64,000 bases of DNA from Antilocapra americana (GCA_007570785.1 ML660201.1:32797840-32861839); one strand, 5' to 3'; shown: positions 32,462 through 45,529, counted from the first letter of the stretch. Notes: generated by a model from the sequence alone, not told the origin. Numbers and translations are program-made.

Positions 32462-32680
32462 TGCATGCATGCTAAGTCACTTCAGTCGGGTCCAACTCTT
32501 TGTGACCCTCTGGACTGTAGCCCACCAGGCTCCTCTGTCCATGGATTTCTCCAGGCAAGAACACTGATGGTGCCATGCCCTCCTCCGGGGAATCCTCCAA
32601 ACCCAGGGATTGGACCTGCATCTCTTTTGTCTCCTGCACTGGCAGGTGGGTTCTTTACCACTAACACCGCCTGGGAAGCC
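32462..32680 (-). repeat. Bov-tA SINE, full length
   Basis: Antisense Bov-tA: 'aagtcacttcagtcgggtcc', 'gtagcccaccaggctcctctg', 'cccagggattggacctgc', 'accgcctgggaagcc'. Target duplication: tggaggaagca (32451-32461) and tggaagaagca (32681-32691). A (GCAT)n tract lies at its 3' end. Confidence 0.93.
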
Positions 32681-32696
32681 TGGAAGAAGCACCTGT

Positions 32697-32955
32697 GTGT
32701 TTGTTAGTTGCTCGGTTGTGTCTGACTCTTCACAGCCCCGTGGACTGTAGCCCACCTGCCTGCCAATGCAGGAGACCCAGGTCTGAGCAACTACTGAGCT
32801 CACACGCCTAGAGTCTGTGTGCCTCGAGTCCAGGGAATTCTCCAGGTAAAAATACTGAAGTGGATTGCCATTTTCTTCTCCATGGGATCTTCTTGACCCA
32901 GGGACTGAACCCAGGTCTCCTGCATTGCAGGCAGATTCGTTACTTCTGAGCTAGC
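32697..32955 (-). repeat. Mosaic Bov-tA SINE with an internal sense-strand patch
   Basis: The outer parts are antisense Bov-tA: 32700-32755 ('ttgctcggttgtgtctgac', 'gtggactgtagcccacc') and 32829-32950 ('gaattctccaggtaaaaatac', 'ggactgaacccaggtctc'). Between them, about 32756-32828 reads in sense as a different tRNA-derived SINE ('tgccaatgcaggagacccagg', 'ctgagctcacacgcctagag'), like CHR-type elements. The expected 'aggctcctctgtccat' is missing at the patch. Confidence 0.75.
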
Positions 32956-35036
32956 ATATTTAAGACCCAAAATGTGAGAAACCTGAAGAACTTTTCCTAA
33001 ATTACTGTTAAACAACATTTGGTCCCCTTTGTATGAATCTGTTAATGGCCAGTGTACAGAGGGAGCTGTAAGTGTACTAAACATATTTAATGAGAAGGAA
33101 ACCTCCCAGCTGGACCAAATTTATTTTTCTATTACTCAGTTACTCAGGACTGGTATATGGAGAGCAATTCAAATTGAATACAGAAGTAGAAATGTAGTCA
33201 TTAGAAGGTACCAAGCTAAGGTACCTTCCACTGACCAGCCATGTGCCTTCCATCTCCTTCATTAGAGGTTTGTTGTTTGGATGAGCCTTCAAAAAAATTC
33301 TCCAGAGAAGATGTTATTAACCACAAATCTCACGGTGTTAAAATTCTTCAAGTCTATTCCAAGACTGTTAATAGGTATTACCTTTTAGGATTAAGCCAGG
33401 GTGATGGAAACCTGGTGTTGTCTGCATCCACACTTCTGTTATCACTCCATCCCTCATGCTGGCCACCAGGAAAAAGCCAGTCTATAGAAATGAAGGAAAG
33501 CACTAGCAGAATCTGAGTTGGGAAACAGAAGAAGATTGTAAAACATAATCTCATTGTCTAAGTTACTGGGTTCCCTGTGACCAGCTTACCTCTAGACTCT
33601 CTTGTTATCTGGGCCAGTCATTCCAGTCTAGTTTAATTAATGTTAGTTTCTGTCCCTGGCAACCAAAATAGTCCTGGGGAATTATCCAGACATGTTCTGA
33701 GTGTTATGAGGACAGAAATATATACACAATGGTAATGAAGTAGAAGGGCATTGAAGATGGAGAGAGAAGGGATTGCCGTCAACTTTCTCATGAGCTCTGT
33801 TTTCTCAGAGCAGAAGCTGATAGGAGACTGAGGGTATGAGGAGGGAGTGGCATCGTGAAGTGAGCAAAACCCAAGAAACCAATTCATCTCCTCCTTGAGT
33901 TTGCTGCCCAACTGAAGTGATAAGGCAAGATGAGCTGGGTGCCCTGGATGGTGATTTGATTTTGAATTACCTAAGTTTGCGGTCTAAAGATTGATTTTTC
34001 TTTTCTCTGATCTGTTTATCACTATAGTCACGGTATAGTACCATAAAATACTTTTATGGTGTATTACCATAAAAAATAAATGGTATATTATCATAATATA
34101 ATACAGACCCCCACTTTTTATCATTTGCTTGTTTTAAGTGCATCTTTATGGTTTGAAGAGGCTGTAGGTACAAAAAAAATATGATGCTTCTCCAGATTCA
34201 TCTGGTGCGGTATTCAGGCCGTGGATGTGAGAAGGATGAAACTGTGGTAAAATCTACCCACATCTGGCTGGGCAGGGTTATTCACATCATCAATGCCAGG
34301 CGGCACCCACAGATCCTCCTCATATCCATTCCCTATGTATTTCTTTAGAAAATTCAGTTCTTCCAGCACAAATTCACATCTCACTTTGTGTCTTTGTGAA
34401 AGGCAGTAACTAAGCAGATGATATGCTTTGAAGTGGGAAGCATTTGAGTTCTTGAAAGAAAACACAAAGACCATATTGATTTTTCACTGTGAACCCGAAA
34501 CATAAATGAGAGCACCAGGGTCTTTTTTTCCACCCCTTTCGACATTTACTTTTTTTTAATTCCTCTCTCTGTCTGTTAAAAAATAAAGTTCTTATGATGC
34601 TTCCCCTGGTCTTAGCATGTCATTTTCCTTCTCTTCTATTGCCTGTGTATCTAGGATTGATACCTAGTATAAATTCAAGTTGAATCAGAAATCCATTTAC
34701 AAAGGCAACTAAATTGGGAAATTAATTTACCCTTTGGCCTGTGTGCATGCCCGTGAGGTGTGGGCTTGGCTTAGTGGGAGGAGGTGGGCAATAGGCCGTG
34801 GTCCTGGTCAGAAACACCTCATGAACTTGGCAGCAGGGCTAGGGAACCTCTAAACATAATGCAGGACCTTTTCTCCTCAGATAACAAGGTACTTGGCTCT
34901 ATGTCCTATGATGGCTCATTAAATGTTAGCTGATATTTTTTAACTAGTTAATACAATTATGCATTGATTAAAGACACTTGGGGGTGTGTAGCCAAGTGAA
35001 TGGAAGGGATGTAGGGACATGGATGATGATAATGCT
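32956..35036. other. Single-copy non-coding DNA
   Basis: About 2.1 kb without a recognised repeat or gene. Near 34037-34090, the motif accataaaa and its complement recur, forming a small AT-rich foldback cluster. Confidence 0.4.
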
Positions 35037-35037
35037 G

Positions 35038-35232
35038 GAGACTAGTGTTTATTAAACACCTACTCTGTGTAAGGCACTATTGGAAGTGCTCTGTACATGT
35101 TTTCACTTAATTGCTACAGTGACCTTATGGGGTTGTCCATCTCTCACATGAGGAAACAGAAAATCTGAGACAGAGCTCATGTAGCTAATGTGTAGTGGAC
35201 CCAGATCTCTGTGACTCCAGAGGCTAAGTTAT
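35038..35232 (-). repeat. MIR SINE
   Basis: Antisense MIR: 'ttattaaacacctactctgtg', 'gtgctctgtacatgttttcac', 'cacatgaggaaacagaaaatctgag', 'agctaatgtgtagtggac'. Near complete. Confidence 0.75.
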
Positions 35233-36037
35233 AAAAGAGCTAATTGTGAGTCAACTAGTGAATGCTAATTTGATGTCTGTCAAGGGAATGGCTGTCTTCT
35301 TGTAGCTGTTCCTGGAGATGCCCAATCTTAGACTGAGGTTTATGGTCAGGGCTGCGGTAGAGAGAATTCCATCCACTGTATAAAGAGGACAGGATGAAAA
35401 CTCAGAGGAGAAAGACAGCCTGTGGGGGCAGTGACCTCAGAATTTGGACAGATGAGCCAGGGTCATATGTTATTATAAGGATTTCATATCTTCATCTTAA
35501 AAGCCTTACAAAGGATGGGAGAGGCTTAATGCCAGAGTGGGACTTGCAGTTTTATAAGATTACACTTGCTTCACTACAAAATGGATCCAAGTGTCCAGAT
35601 CGGGTCAGCAGGGACTTTTAGGAGGTCATTCAATTGATACCATTGGCATGGGAGAGCTAATCATGGCTTGAATTAAGCTACTTTATTAAAATAAATTCAA
35701 CTTAGGCAATATCATCCCAGATGTGTAGTCTGTCACATTCATACATTCCTCTCGCTTTATAATTTGGCCACCACTTTCAGCTGGACAAGGAAACTTAGGG
35801 GATTTTGTGAAGGAGTTACTCATCAAATCTGGGTAGTGAAGGGGGAGAAGTATAAATAAGTGACTAAATCTTGTTTCTGGATAGAGGTGTTTGGATGAAT
35901 GAGGAACATGGATCTGAAGGACAGGGTTTGCTGTTAGTAAGAGGTGGCAGCGTTGAAGTTACTATTTGTTCCAAAGACAGGCATCTCAGGCAAGTAGAAT
36001 AACCTGTGAACTGAGAATCAGGAGACTGCTACTTTTT
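35233..36037. other. Single-copy non-coding DNA
   Basis: Nothing was recognised. Confidence 0.4.
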
Positions 36038-36295
36038 ATTCATTAAAAAAATATTTCATTGAAATGTAGTTGATTTATAATGTTGTATTAATTTCTATTG
36101 TACCAGCAAAGTGAGGTACAGTTTGCTGTAAAAGCCTTCAGTTATACACACATTCTTTTTCTTATGTTTTCCATTAGGGTTATCACAGAATATTGAATAT
36201 AAGCCCCTATGCTGTATGGTGGGACCTTGTTGTTTATTCATCCTATATGTAATAATTTACATCTGCGAATTTAATCTGCTAATCCCAAATCACTC
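36038..36295 (-). mobile_element. Artiodactyl L1 3' UTR fragment
   Basis: Antisense L1 3' end: 'ttcattgaaatgtagttgattta', 'gttatacacacattcttttt', 'tatcacagaatattgaatataag', 'gggaccttgttgtttattcatc'. Confidence 0.82.
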
Positions 36296-37370
36296 ACTTG
36301 TGTCTGACATGGTAGCTATTACTATTTCAATGTGTTTTCAATTTTACAGGGCACTTTTCAGCTGTATTTTCTCATTTAATCATCCTTAACATTACTGATA
36401 AGATGGTGGTGGTGGGGATGCCACCATTTATTCACTTACACAGGTTTTGCATGGATATGTGAATGATCTTCCTTGCCCTTCTTTCCCTATATTCCCTGGG
36501 AAACTGTCTAAGAGAGAATCAATGGGAGAGGAGTAGAGGCAGCTTGTTAGAAGGGATAATGATGAGAGCAAATGACATTAAGACTCAAGACATTCTCATG
36601 CCCCTGAGACCTATAACACTGTAGAGAAGTTCCAGTCAGCCTTTGCATCATCAGTGGCCTGCCTTCCCATCGACCCATGGGGGATGACGTTGGTGGTACA
36701 CCCTGAGGTGATGCTGACGCATGGCCCTGCAATGTTCCAAACAGTTCTGGGGTGGTAGTGGGCACCCAGCCAAGCTGGGACTCATGATGTCACAGAGGAA
36801 TCTTAGCACTTGGAAGGCTGACAGAGCCTGCCTTTTCCAGCTACACACTGCAAATCAGAAGGGAATTGGACCTCCACAAAGCACACTTTCAGTCCAGCCT
36901 GGAGCCAGTCAAAATCAGAACAAGACTCTTCATGGTTATAGATTGATTTAGTTGAAAGTGAGGAGTAGCGCCCAGTAATCCTCTCTAAGATGACTGATTA
37001 GAAATTATTCCCATCCTTACAGGGCAAACGCCCAGCTCTGCCTTCCTGCATCAGACCTGAGTGTTCTCAGCCTACTTCCCTAACACTGAGGACCTGCAAG
37101 GAGCAAAACTGTAGGGGGAGCTCTTTTGTTTTGAATGTGGAGTGTAATCTTGCCTTTTCAAGTAAGCAAGATAGTCAAATTCTCTCTTGAGTTTCTTCTG
37201 GAGAAAAATTGTACTTTCTGAGACGTTACAAAAATGTCATAGAAAGAAGCCTTCATCATCGTATAGGAAACTTCACATGATATGGCTCAAGGTTGAGTCT
37301 GAATTAGGAAATGAGGCACATGCTCTTTGCAACTATACCAAATGGAATATGGACATTTTGGAGATAAGGA
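36296..37370. other. Single-copy DNA, possible faint MIR at its start
   Basis: About 36340-36410 ('gggcacttttcagctgtatt', 'ctcatttaatcatcc') may be antisense MIR. The rest is unrecognised. Confidence 0.35.
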
Positions 37371-37371
37371 A

Positions 37372-37575
37372 AAAACACAGGCTTTGAAGTCAAAGAGACT
37401 GGGGTTCAGGTCCTAGCTCAACTGCTTACTAGCTAAGTGGTCTAGGGCAAGTTGCTTCCTAACCCCGTGAAAAGGAAATAGAAGAGAATCAATCACCCAC
37501 CCACGTTATTATTTGGATTTAATTTGACAAATGCATTTAAAGCTTGACCTGCAGAACAAGTGCTCGACAAATGAT
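37372..37575 (+). repeat. MIR SINE
   Basis: Sense MIR blocks: 'aggctttgaagtcaaagagactgg', 'gctcaactgcttactagctaag', 'gggcaagttgcttcctaacc', 'acaagtgctcgacaaatga'. Confidence 0.75.
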
Positions 37576-38499
37576 TTTTCTACCCTTCTCATTTCTTAAG
37601 AGTTTCAGACCTGATACCCATACATCCCATCTGTAAATTTTACCCTCTCTAATTGGTATCTGGCTTTTCACATGAAAGATGTGATTAGGTTCACAAAACA
37701 GGGCACAGACTCAAAATTAGTGCTACTATGAAGCTAGGCATCCTCCTTCCAGGATTGCTGGAGGATTGAGCCTCAGCAGAATAGTGTTTGGTGCTGTGGG
37801 GAAATGTATTTGTGCTCAGGTCAGAGAGAAAATAATGACGAAATGGCATTTGCTTCTGTGGAGATGCATGGGCAGTGACTTGAAAATGATTCTTGAACAA
37901 AAGCATATTTCCTGGCATGCTATGGATATATGACTGTGGCAGCCCAGGGACTGCTTGGCTCCTCACACATAATATTCTGCTCGGGTTAAGCCTCCTTCAG
38001 AACCCAAAAGCCTAGAGGTCCAGTAAGCCAATTTCTCTGCCTGCAACAAAACAAAGATTGCTTTCAAATCCATCTTATAAATCACAAAGGGGCTTACTAC
38101 CAGACCAAGAAAACTAGGAGTAGTTAAGTCATAAATGGAATCAAGATGGCGGGGCGGGGAACAGTCCCACAAAGACCAGCAACAGATTACAAGGGAAAGT
38201 GTTCTGTGTGTTCTCTTTTGTTCTGCTGTGTTCAAACCCAAGCATCTTAATGAGAGGCTGTGTTCTCTCAGGATATTACCTCAGAGACTCTCTCAGAAGC
38301 CTCGCTAAGAGGTTGCTTTCTTAGATTTTTTTTTTCCTCCTGTCTCATGTATACAAGAGAATTCCATATTTGACAGTGTCCTGGTACTTCCTTTATTGAA
38401 CAAAGCCATCTTAATTTTTCCATGACGGTAGCATTTAAGTTACCTCAAGTCCAGTCTTAAAATAGTTGTTACACTTAAAGGGTATTATTAGATAAAGGT
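37576..38499. other. Single-copy non-coding DNA with a GC box
   Basis: No gene was recognised. At 38142-38159 a local GC-rich patch reads caagatggcggggcgggg, joining a YY1-like and an Sp1-like motif. It may be a solitary LTR or promoter relic, but I cannot assign a family. Confidence 0.35.
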
Positions 38500-38640
38500 G
38501 GAAGGAAACATGGAGACAATTACTCCAATTCCCACATTTTGTAGGTGACAATTTGGGTGCCCAAATTTAGTGCCTTTTTAAAGCAACACAATGACTAAGG
38601 TCAGGGCTTGGTCAAGAGCTCATTTGTATTTCTACACCGA
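38500..38640 (-). repeat. MIR-like fragment
   Basis: The text 'ttttgtaggtgacaatttggg' and 'agcaacacaatgactaaggtc' fits the reverse MIR core weakly. Confidence 0.4.
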
Positions 38641-41600
38641 AGCTCTTTTGACATATCATCCTTTGGGTGATTAACTTAGAACATTAAAAGGGATGTAAGT
38701 CTGAAAGGATAACACTACACAGGACCACTGTAGAAAATGGTGACACATAGAATGAAGGCACCACAGAGATCATGCAGTTTATGTTTTATAAAGAAAATGT
38801 AGCAAAGATTAGGCAACAGGGCTAATCACTGATGGAGCCAAATTTGAACTCATTGTGTCTGCTGCATCTGGTATCAGTTACAAATTAAGCTGGAGCTGGC
38901 CAAGGGTTTTACTGGACTAATCTGTGTTTGGAATATTCTGAAAGATTTGCTGATCCAACTTCAGTGGTGTGTGAAGAAGTTTGCCCTTTGGGAGCACACA
39001 GAGGCTGGAAATGGGAATTCCACTGAGCCTGAATGGAGAGAGTTTTCCAGTTACGTCTCTAGTCCTGTACCACACAAGAGAGTAGGTTTGCTTCCTAAGA
39101 AGAGCATAAGTGACTTTGAAATGTGTGTGTGTGTATTCCCGGGGTGAGTGATGGGGGGAGAGGCTGTGTTCTGCTTGAACACAATCTGTCATTTCCTTTT
39201 TTCCTTTCAGCTCTTTTAGGGACTTTTACAGCCAGAAGAGCTTTCATGGTTTCACTAATTTGACAAGGTGTAGACACAGATGGCCCCTATGAAAGCTCCC
39301 CTCCAGGGTGCTTGCATTTGGGCATAGTGATTGAATTAGTCACCTTTGGAGACATGAAAGTCATATAGACTTATGATCTGATGCCACAAGGGATGCCATG
39401 ATCAGATATGTGTTTGAAAGCAGAAAACAGCTAAGTGGAGAAACAAAGATAACCAAATGAATGAATGAATGAATGAACAAATGAATGGAATGTATGTGCT
39501 GTATCATCTAGCGCTAAGGGGTACTTGACCTATGATTTTTCATTATGACCATTAGGAGTCTGACCATAAAGTCAACACAGTGGAAGGCAGAGTGGTGACA
39601 GGGAATAAAAATAGGTCAGGATAATATCGCTTGGATCTGGAATCTAGTTGAGCCAAAGCCAACCTCTATTATGGACATTTCTGAAAAAGAGGCCAATAGC
39701 TTCTCTCTTTTAGCTTAATTCTGTTTAACTTGAGTTTCAGCTCTATGCAAAAGACAGTTGTATCTGACACATGAACTTCACATTGCCAGTAAATTGCTTT
39801 GTTTTGCAGGATGCCCAGCCAAGCTTTAATAAAAAAGTAAAGAAGTGCTAGGTTGGCAGCTTTCTTATTGCAGTTGCTTTATTTTTTTCTTTTTATTGTT
39901 TTTGTAAAGAACATGTTAAGAAATACTCCAACTGAATTCCACATGATGCCTAGACCCTGATCCTTCTGAAGCAAATGTTTTCTCTCATTCTCTGGGTGGT
40001 TCCTGGATACTGAGGTTCTAAAAGAATAAGAAACAAAGGAGTTGGTCAGAGTCTAATTTTTTTAAGAAATCAGAGAACTGAAGGGCAGGGGTAGAAATGA
40101 TCAAAACAAAGAAAAACAAACAAAAAGGAGTGAAATATTCAAGTTTGAGGTTGATTTCATTTGCCAAATGTTCCTAGTAAATTGAGAAGTTGGCCAAAAG
40201 CACCATAAAGGGAAATCTTGTTTGGAAAGGTATGTAACTTCCATGGAAGGTAAGTAACTCCCATGGAAACAGTAAGTTTTTTTCCAAAGTAGGCTCCTGA
40301 CATTGAAACTCATTGGCCTTAACCAGCCTAGGTTGAGTTTCTTTGTTCATCCCTGAACTAATCGCTATGGTCCCAAGGATGAGATGCTGTGATTGGTCAG
40401 GCTCAGATGTCTACCTGGAGCTATGGAGTTGATGGACGCCACTCTATTGAGATGATGGAAAGGTGGTACAAGGAAAATCAGGATGTGAAAGGTAACTGAA
40501 TAGAGATTAGGCAGGAAACAGCTTAGAACATTCATACTAGAGTTGTCTCTAAAGTGGCCACTGGGTTGAAACAAAACTCCTTTAATGACATACTTGTAAG
40601 GAAACATTAGTGTCCAAGGTAAGTATTTCTGTGGGATTTATAATAAACATACCTGTTTCTGTATGTTGGCATTTTCACCTTTTCAGGAGTAGTCCTAAAA
40701 CATGGAAAATGCTAGGAACCTATAGAATACTTGTGGTTTATAGTACAATAGTGAGAAAATTAAGAACTGAACATTATAAAATCATAAAGATTTCACTTTC
40801 AGTTACTTGTTGTATCATCTTATTATAGACTCAAGATTTCCTTCAGAGCATATTAATATAAATAATTTCAGAGCCATAAAACTGTAATTTTTGTGAAACT
40901 ATCAGCCTTGGGCTCTTTGATTGTAACACATTCAGAGCTTTCTCACTGATACAACTATACAGAAAGAATCCGTTTGTTTGGGGTGACTAACCAAAATGAT
41001 TTCTTGGAATTATTTGGCCCTCTTCTAAGAAGTTTCCTATGAAACAAAATCTATATATTGTGTCTTTTCACAGAGTTGGGTTTGGCGGCTTTCTTATTGC
41101 ACTTTTCGTATCCCTTCCCCTCAGAATATTTGGTACCTAAATAATTCACTAATTCAAAAACCTTCCTTCACACCTAGGAAATGTGTCTTATTCTGAGAGG
41201 AAAATGGATACTTACAATAAAAATAATACAAGGGAAAGATGAATGGGCAGTGTTGCATAAATGCATTGCTAGAAAAAATAAGATGGTGGTCATGTCATTC
41301 TCGCCCGAGTTTCCTCTGTTTGACTTGATAGTCCACCTTCAGAAACAGGTAACTGTGCCATCCATCATATTCTCCATTTCCTTTGTAGTAGCTTTCACTG
41401 GTTTTAATTACCATATGTCATTGACTGCATGGAATATGCAGTATTTGAGTTGAAAGGGTACATGGACAACTAAAATGACATCTCATTTTTAAAGGAACCT
41501 CTGTTCTTAAATACAGGAAGTTGTAAAATCTCCAGTAGCAAATTTCATTAGTTCTTAGGCAGTACTGTAAGTGATGGCATTCTATCGAGTCAATGCCTTG

Positions 41601-42599
41601 AACATGAATCAGGAGTTTAACTTTTGTAACAAACTGTCAGTCTTTACTCTTAAATTACGATGAGTACTAATTTTTTTTGTTTTGACTTTGAAGTTGAATT
41701 ATTCTTTTTCCTCAGTTCTGTCAATCAGAAAGGAGATTTTTCTTCTCATTTGTGTTCTGCATGGTTTTCTGTAGATAATTAACATTTCTTCCCCTCCTCC
41801 ACTATGCCATTACTTTGTTATTATTCTCATTCATCAAGTTCTAAGTATTTCTTTAAAATTCTGAGGAGCTTGACAGGTAAAACTATATCCTATTATTTAC
41901 GATATTAAATAACACCTTCTGAAAACCCCTTTTCAGGCTTTCTGTCAGATTTTTAGTAAAATGTCATATTTGTATCTTTATTTCTTTAAGAGAGACACAC
42001 ACAGAGAAAGAGGTCATTTCAGGACCATTTGCCAAAGCTCTCTGCAATACGTTCTTAGACAAAATTATGGCTTGGGAAAGAAAAATAAATTGCTTAGATA
42101 CATTCTACACTAGCCATGACAACAGACCTATGAGCTTGACTGTTTACATATTTTGTCCAAAAAATTTTATTTCTGCCTTATTTTTATCAGCTAAAAAACA
42201 AGAGTAGAAGTGATCTAAATTTCCAAGTAGGTGAAACATTAAATAAACCATGTCACAACATAATGTTAGATAATATCAAAAAAGGATAAAGTAGACTTAC
42301 TTGGACTCGCTTGAAATGAAGTTTATGAAGTATTATTAGAAATAAAAAAGCAATTGCATGATAGTCCATAGAGTAGACTCATTTTTAAAATAAATATTTT
42401 TATCTAATGTATCTATGAATACATAGAAACTGTCATCTGTGGTTACCCCTGAGAAGTGAGAATTATGGTTAATCAGTTGGAGAGGAATGTTCCTGTTACG
42501 TTGACCTACCCCTGCATTTTTCTTTTTATAAGAATGTATAAAGATTTTAGAATGCACATAGATGGAAGAAAATACATTATCACACACTCTCAATTTAGA
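38641..42599. other. Single-copy non-coding DNA
   Basis: About 4 kb without a clearly recognised repeat or gene. Small features: a GT run at about 39123-39134, a (GAAT)n microsatellite at 39454-39489, and two 20-base tandem units at 40229-40248 and 40249-40268. A 171-base open, splice-flanked stretch at 41178-41348 was considered and not accepted. Confidence 0.4.
39454..39489 (+). repeat. (GAAT)n microsatellite
   Basis: Five or more AATG units followed by interrupted copies. It is a simple repeat or the tail of an old L2. Confidence 0.85.
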
Positions 42600-42705
42600 A
42601 GTAAGAGAAATGAGAATGGAGGAATTAAATGACTTTCTCACAGTAACACTGCCCACTTGAGCCAGAGATGAACTTTGGATCCAAGTCTTTGGACTTCAAC
42701 TTATG
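42600..42705 (-). repeat. MIR-like fragment
   Basis: It reads 'ggaattaaatgactttctcacagt', then 'cagagatgaactttggatcc', like the reverse MIR core and 5' part. Confidence 0.5.
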
Positions 42706-43230
42706 TATGATTATTCCTGTATCAGATTGGACTTCCTTATATGAACTAATTAAAAAAATTAATCATCAATACTAATATCATTAAAATTAAATAGAAACAA
42801 AACTTAACCACCCCCACTACAAAAGCTTGGAATTTAAATTTTTAAAGTTTAGATTTTACTATTCCTCACCTATAAATGTACTTTTCCCAAATTAATTAAA
42901 ATTAAATGCTTCTCTTCATTTTTTTCAAGTGGGCTTTATTATTATCTAATAGAAGGGATAACCCTTTCCTTTAAGGGAAGAAATATCTTAACTAACAGAA
43001 AAGTTAACTTCAGTCATCAAATCAATGTGTGAAATTAAGAGGAGGAGGGCAGGGGAAAGAAGGAAAGACTGCATTTGGGCTGCTTTGGGTAATAGTCTAA
43101 TCTTCTAACACCAGGGAAAGTCTCCCTGCCTCAGCTCTTCCTTCACAGATGCTCACTGGAATGATATCTACGAATTGACTTCACAAAGACCATCTATACA
43201 GCTGGATTCTCTCTTTTTGAAACTGTTGTC
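42706..43230. other. Single-copy AT-rich DNA
   Basis: Nothing was recognised. Confidence 0.4.
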
Positions 43231-43235
43231 TTTTG

Positions 43236-43360
43236 TATTTATTTATTTGGTCATACTGTGCATCATATGGGATCTTAGTTCCCCAACCAGGGATTAAATG
43301 TGGGCCTCCTGCATTGTGAGCGTGATGTCTTAACGCTGGACCACCAAGTTTCTCCCCAGG
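43236..43360 (-). repeat. CHR-type cetartiodactyl SINE
   Basis: Antisense tRNA-derived SINE: 'tatgggatcttagttcccc', 'aaccagggattaaatgtgg', 'cctgcattgtgagcgtgatg', 'aacgctggaccaccaag'. This is the CHR family shared by cetaceans, hippos and ruminants, distinct from Bov-tA because it has no BovB-derived tail. Confidence 0.8.
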
Positions 43361-43730
43361 TGGATTCCCAATTGAGCTCAGCATCTTCTATTCTTCCCTT
43401 GGTCTCTTTCATTCCTTCCTCCCTGGCTGCCCACAAAAAGTTGCCCTGGATAGATGCTCAAGCACCTGAATTCACCTTGCTGAGTACTTAATTCACAATT
43501 TTCTTGCCATTATCTTTGAATTACAGGTATTTAATTCATCAAGGTGTTGATATTCTCTTTCTGTCTGGAGGATATAGACTCTATGAGTTTTGAGGAAAGA
43601 ACATTGTGAAAAAGAGAGAAAGGAGATAATCAAGAAGAGTTTCTGAGCTGAATTTTTTATATGACCTTATGAATGTTGTCTTCCTTACTAATTATCAGTC
43701 ACCACTCTCATCAGTCTAATCCTTGCCATC
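43361..43730. other. Single-copy non-coding DNA
   Basis: Nothing was recognised. Confidence 0.4.
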
Positions 43731-43734
43731 ATCA

Positions 43735-43915
43735 GAGCTACTATTTGTTGAACACTGACTGGGAGCCAGGCACTGCCATAGGCATATTATATAGCCTTAC
43801 ATTTCATGCAACTCATGAGGGTAGGTGCTGTTATTATTCTTGTTTGTATGTAAGGAGAGTAAAGCCAATAAGGCTTACATGATTTGTAAGCCAAGGTCAC
43901 ATTGGTAAGACTGTC
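43735..43915 (-). repeat. MIR SINE
   Basis: Antisense MIR: 'tttgttgaacactgactggg', 'gccaggcactgccatagg', 'gagggtaggtgctgttattatt', 'taagccaaggtcacattgg'. Nearly complete. Confidence 0.75.
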
Positions 43916-45525
43916 CTAGCCGTTTTGGAGTAAGATTGTCTTCTCTCAGGATTTAGGGCAGGAAAACAGGCCAATGGAACATAGTAACACACTCATCACA
44001 GAAATGGAATCCTCCAACACTTTCCCCCTCTACTGTGTTCAGCTTCTTACTTTATAGGGGATCTGTTTGACTTTCTGAAAACATCTATTGATTGCTTTGT
44101 GTGGGGAGATTTACACAGGCAATTTGTAGGTCTCAGATACCATTCAAACATTCACTGCTTGGTTGTGGATAGGAAGGATGTTTGTAAAAGGAAGGCCAAG
44201 TAATGTCATCATTTGGCTTCATTTGTGCAATGGATGACTGTGTTCCTGGCACTGAGAGAGATGCCCCAAAGCCCTTTGAAAGATGAAAGTGCTTATCTTG
44301 AAGCAAGGTTTTCTGCAAGATCACAAACCATCTAAAAGGTTGGTTCAAAAATAAAAAAAAGAGAGAGCAAAGAGCTAACAGACTCTTCAAATTGAAATTT
44401 CTAATTAGTATTTTAACAGCAGGTAGGAAAATTATCTTTGCTCTGGTCTTTGATTCTTCTTATAGGATGGGGAGAAGGTTTTCTTATCCTTTGGTACTGA
44501 AACTTCAAAGACACGTAGCAGTTATGGAGTTTTCATTTGGCCTAACTTTGATATCTGGGCATTCTTGCTGGATTCTGTAGTCAAAATTTTTGTCTGCAGC
44601 TTGGGACTGATTTTTATATAAATAGTAGGTTTGTCCTATCTCAGGGGCTTACTAAAATGCCATTAAGTAATTAGCTGAATCCAAAAAGGATTGTTGTACA
44701 CCTATATTTTGACTCTAAGTTTGTCCATATCTGAGTTGAGAATCTTACTTTGCTCCCATTACATTGAAGCAACTGTTAAGTTGGGTGCCTGCACTATAAA
44801 TAGAGAAGGAACAAGTGCCACTCTTCAGTTATCTGAAGGAAACCGTTCTTGTTACTCTCTCTCTCTCTGCTAACATCACCAACTAGTTTTGGAAGTGATT
44901 AAGGGTACATGTCCTGAGATCTTCAGTGGCTATGTAACACGTTATGAAATAAGATAATTGTATTGCAATGTTGCTACTCATAGCACTTTCCACAAATGTT
45001 TAGATTTTGTATAATCTTGAAAGTTGGATATTAAACACTGTTCTAAAAAAGTTTTTGATTTTTTTAAAGATTTACCCCTGCATAATCTCAGACTGCAATA
45101 ATGTATGTATTGTTATTACCAGTGGGATTTTGTTTTTTGTTTCCCTTCCAATAAATTTGGAGAAACTCCCTGAGATGTTGCTGTCACACTAAACAGTTAA
45201 CTTTTTTTAGGGCAAGTCTGAAGGAATTTAATTTTCTCAATATTTTGCCTTATCTCTAGTATCTGCTAGAACATGCCTCATTTTGGTAGTAATATAGTTG
45301 AGACATACTTTGGGCATGGCAAAAGTAACAAAAATAAGAAATCTCCCCTTCTCACTCTCCCTGGAGGGTACCAGGAGTGTACATAATATGTACATGGATG
45401 TTTGGTATAATGAAATATTACTTCCAATTCTGCTTGATTCTGAGTTCATAGTAAGGAAGAAGCTTGTATGTACAAAGAGCTTTGTCAGTGAAAAATAGAT
45501 TTCCAAAACTTTTGATCAACTGGCA
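43916..45525. other. Single-copy non-coding DNA
   Basis: About 1.6 kb without a gene. A CT microsatellite lies at about 44855-44868. Confidence 0.4.
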
Positions 45526-45529
45526 CATA

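Noticed and set aside
41178..41348. 171-base open stretch flanked by AG and GTAACT
   Set aside because: The phase is open for 57 codons, but the donor is weak and the peptide is unrecognised; an open run of this size is not rare in AT-rich DNA.
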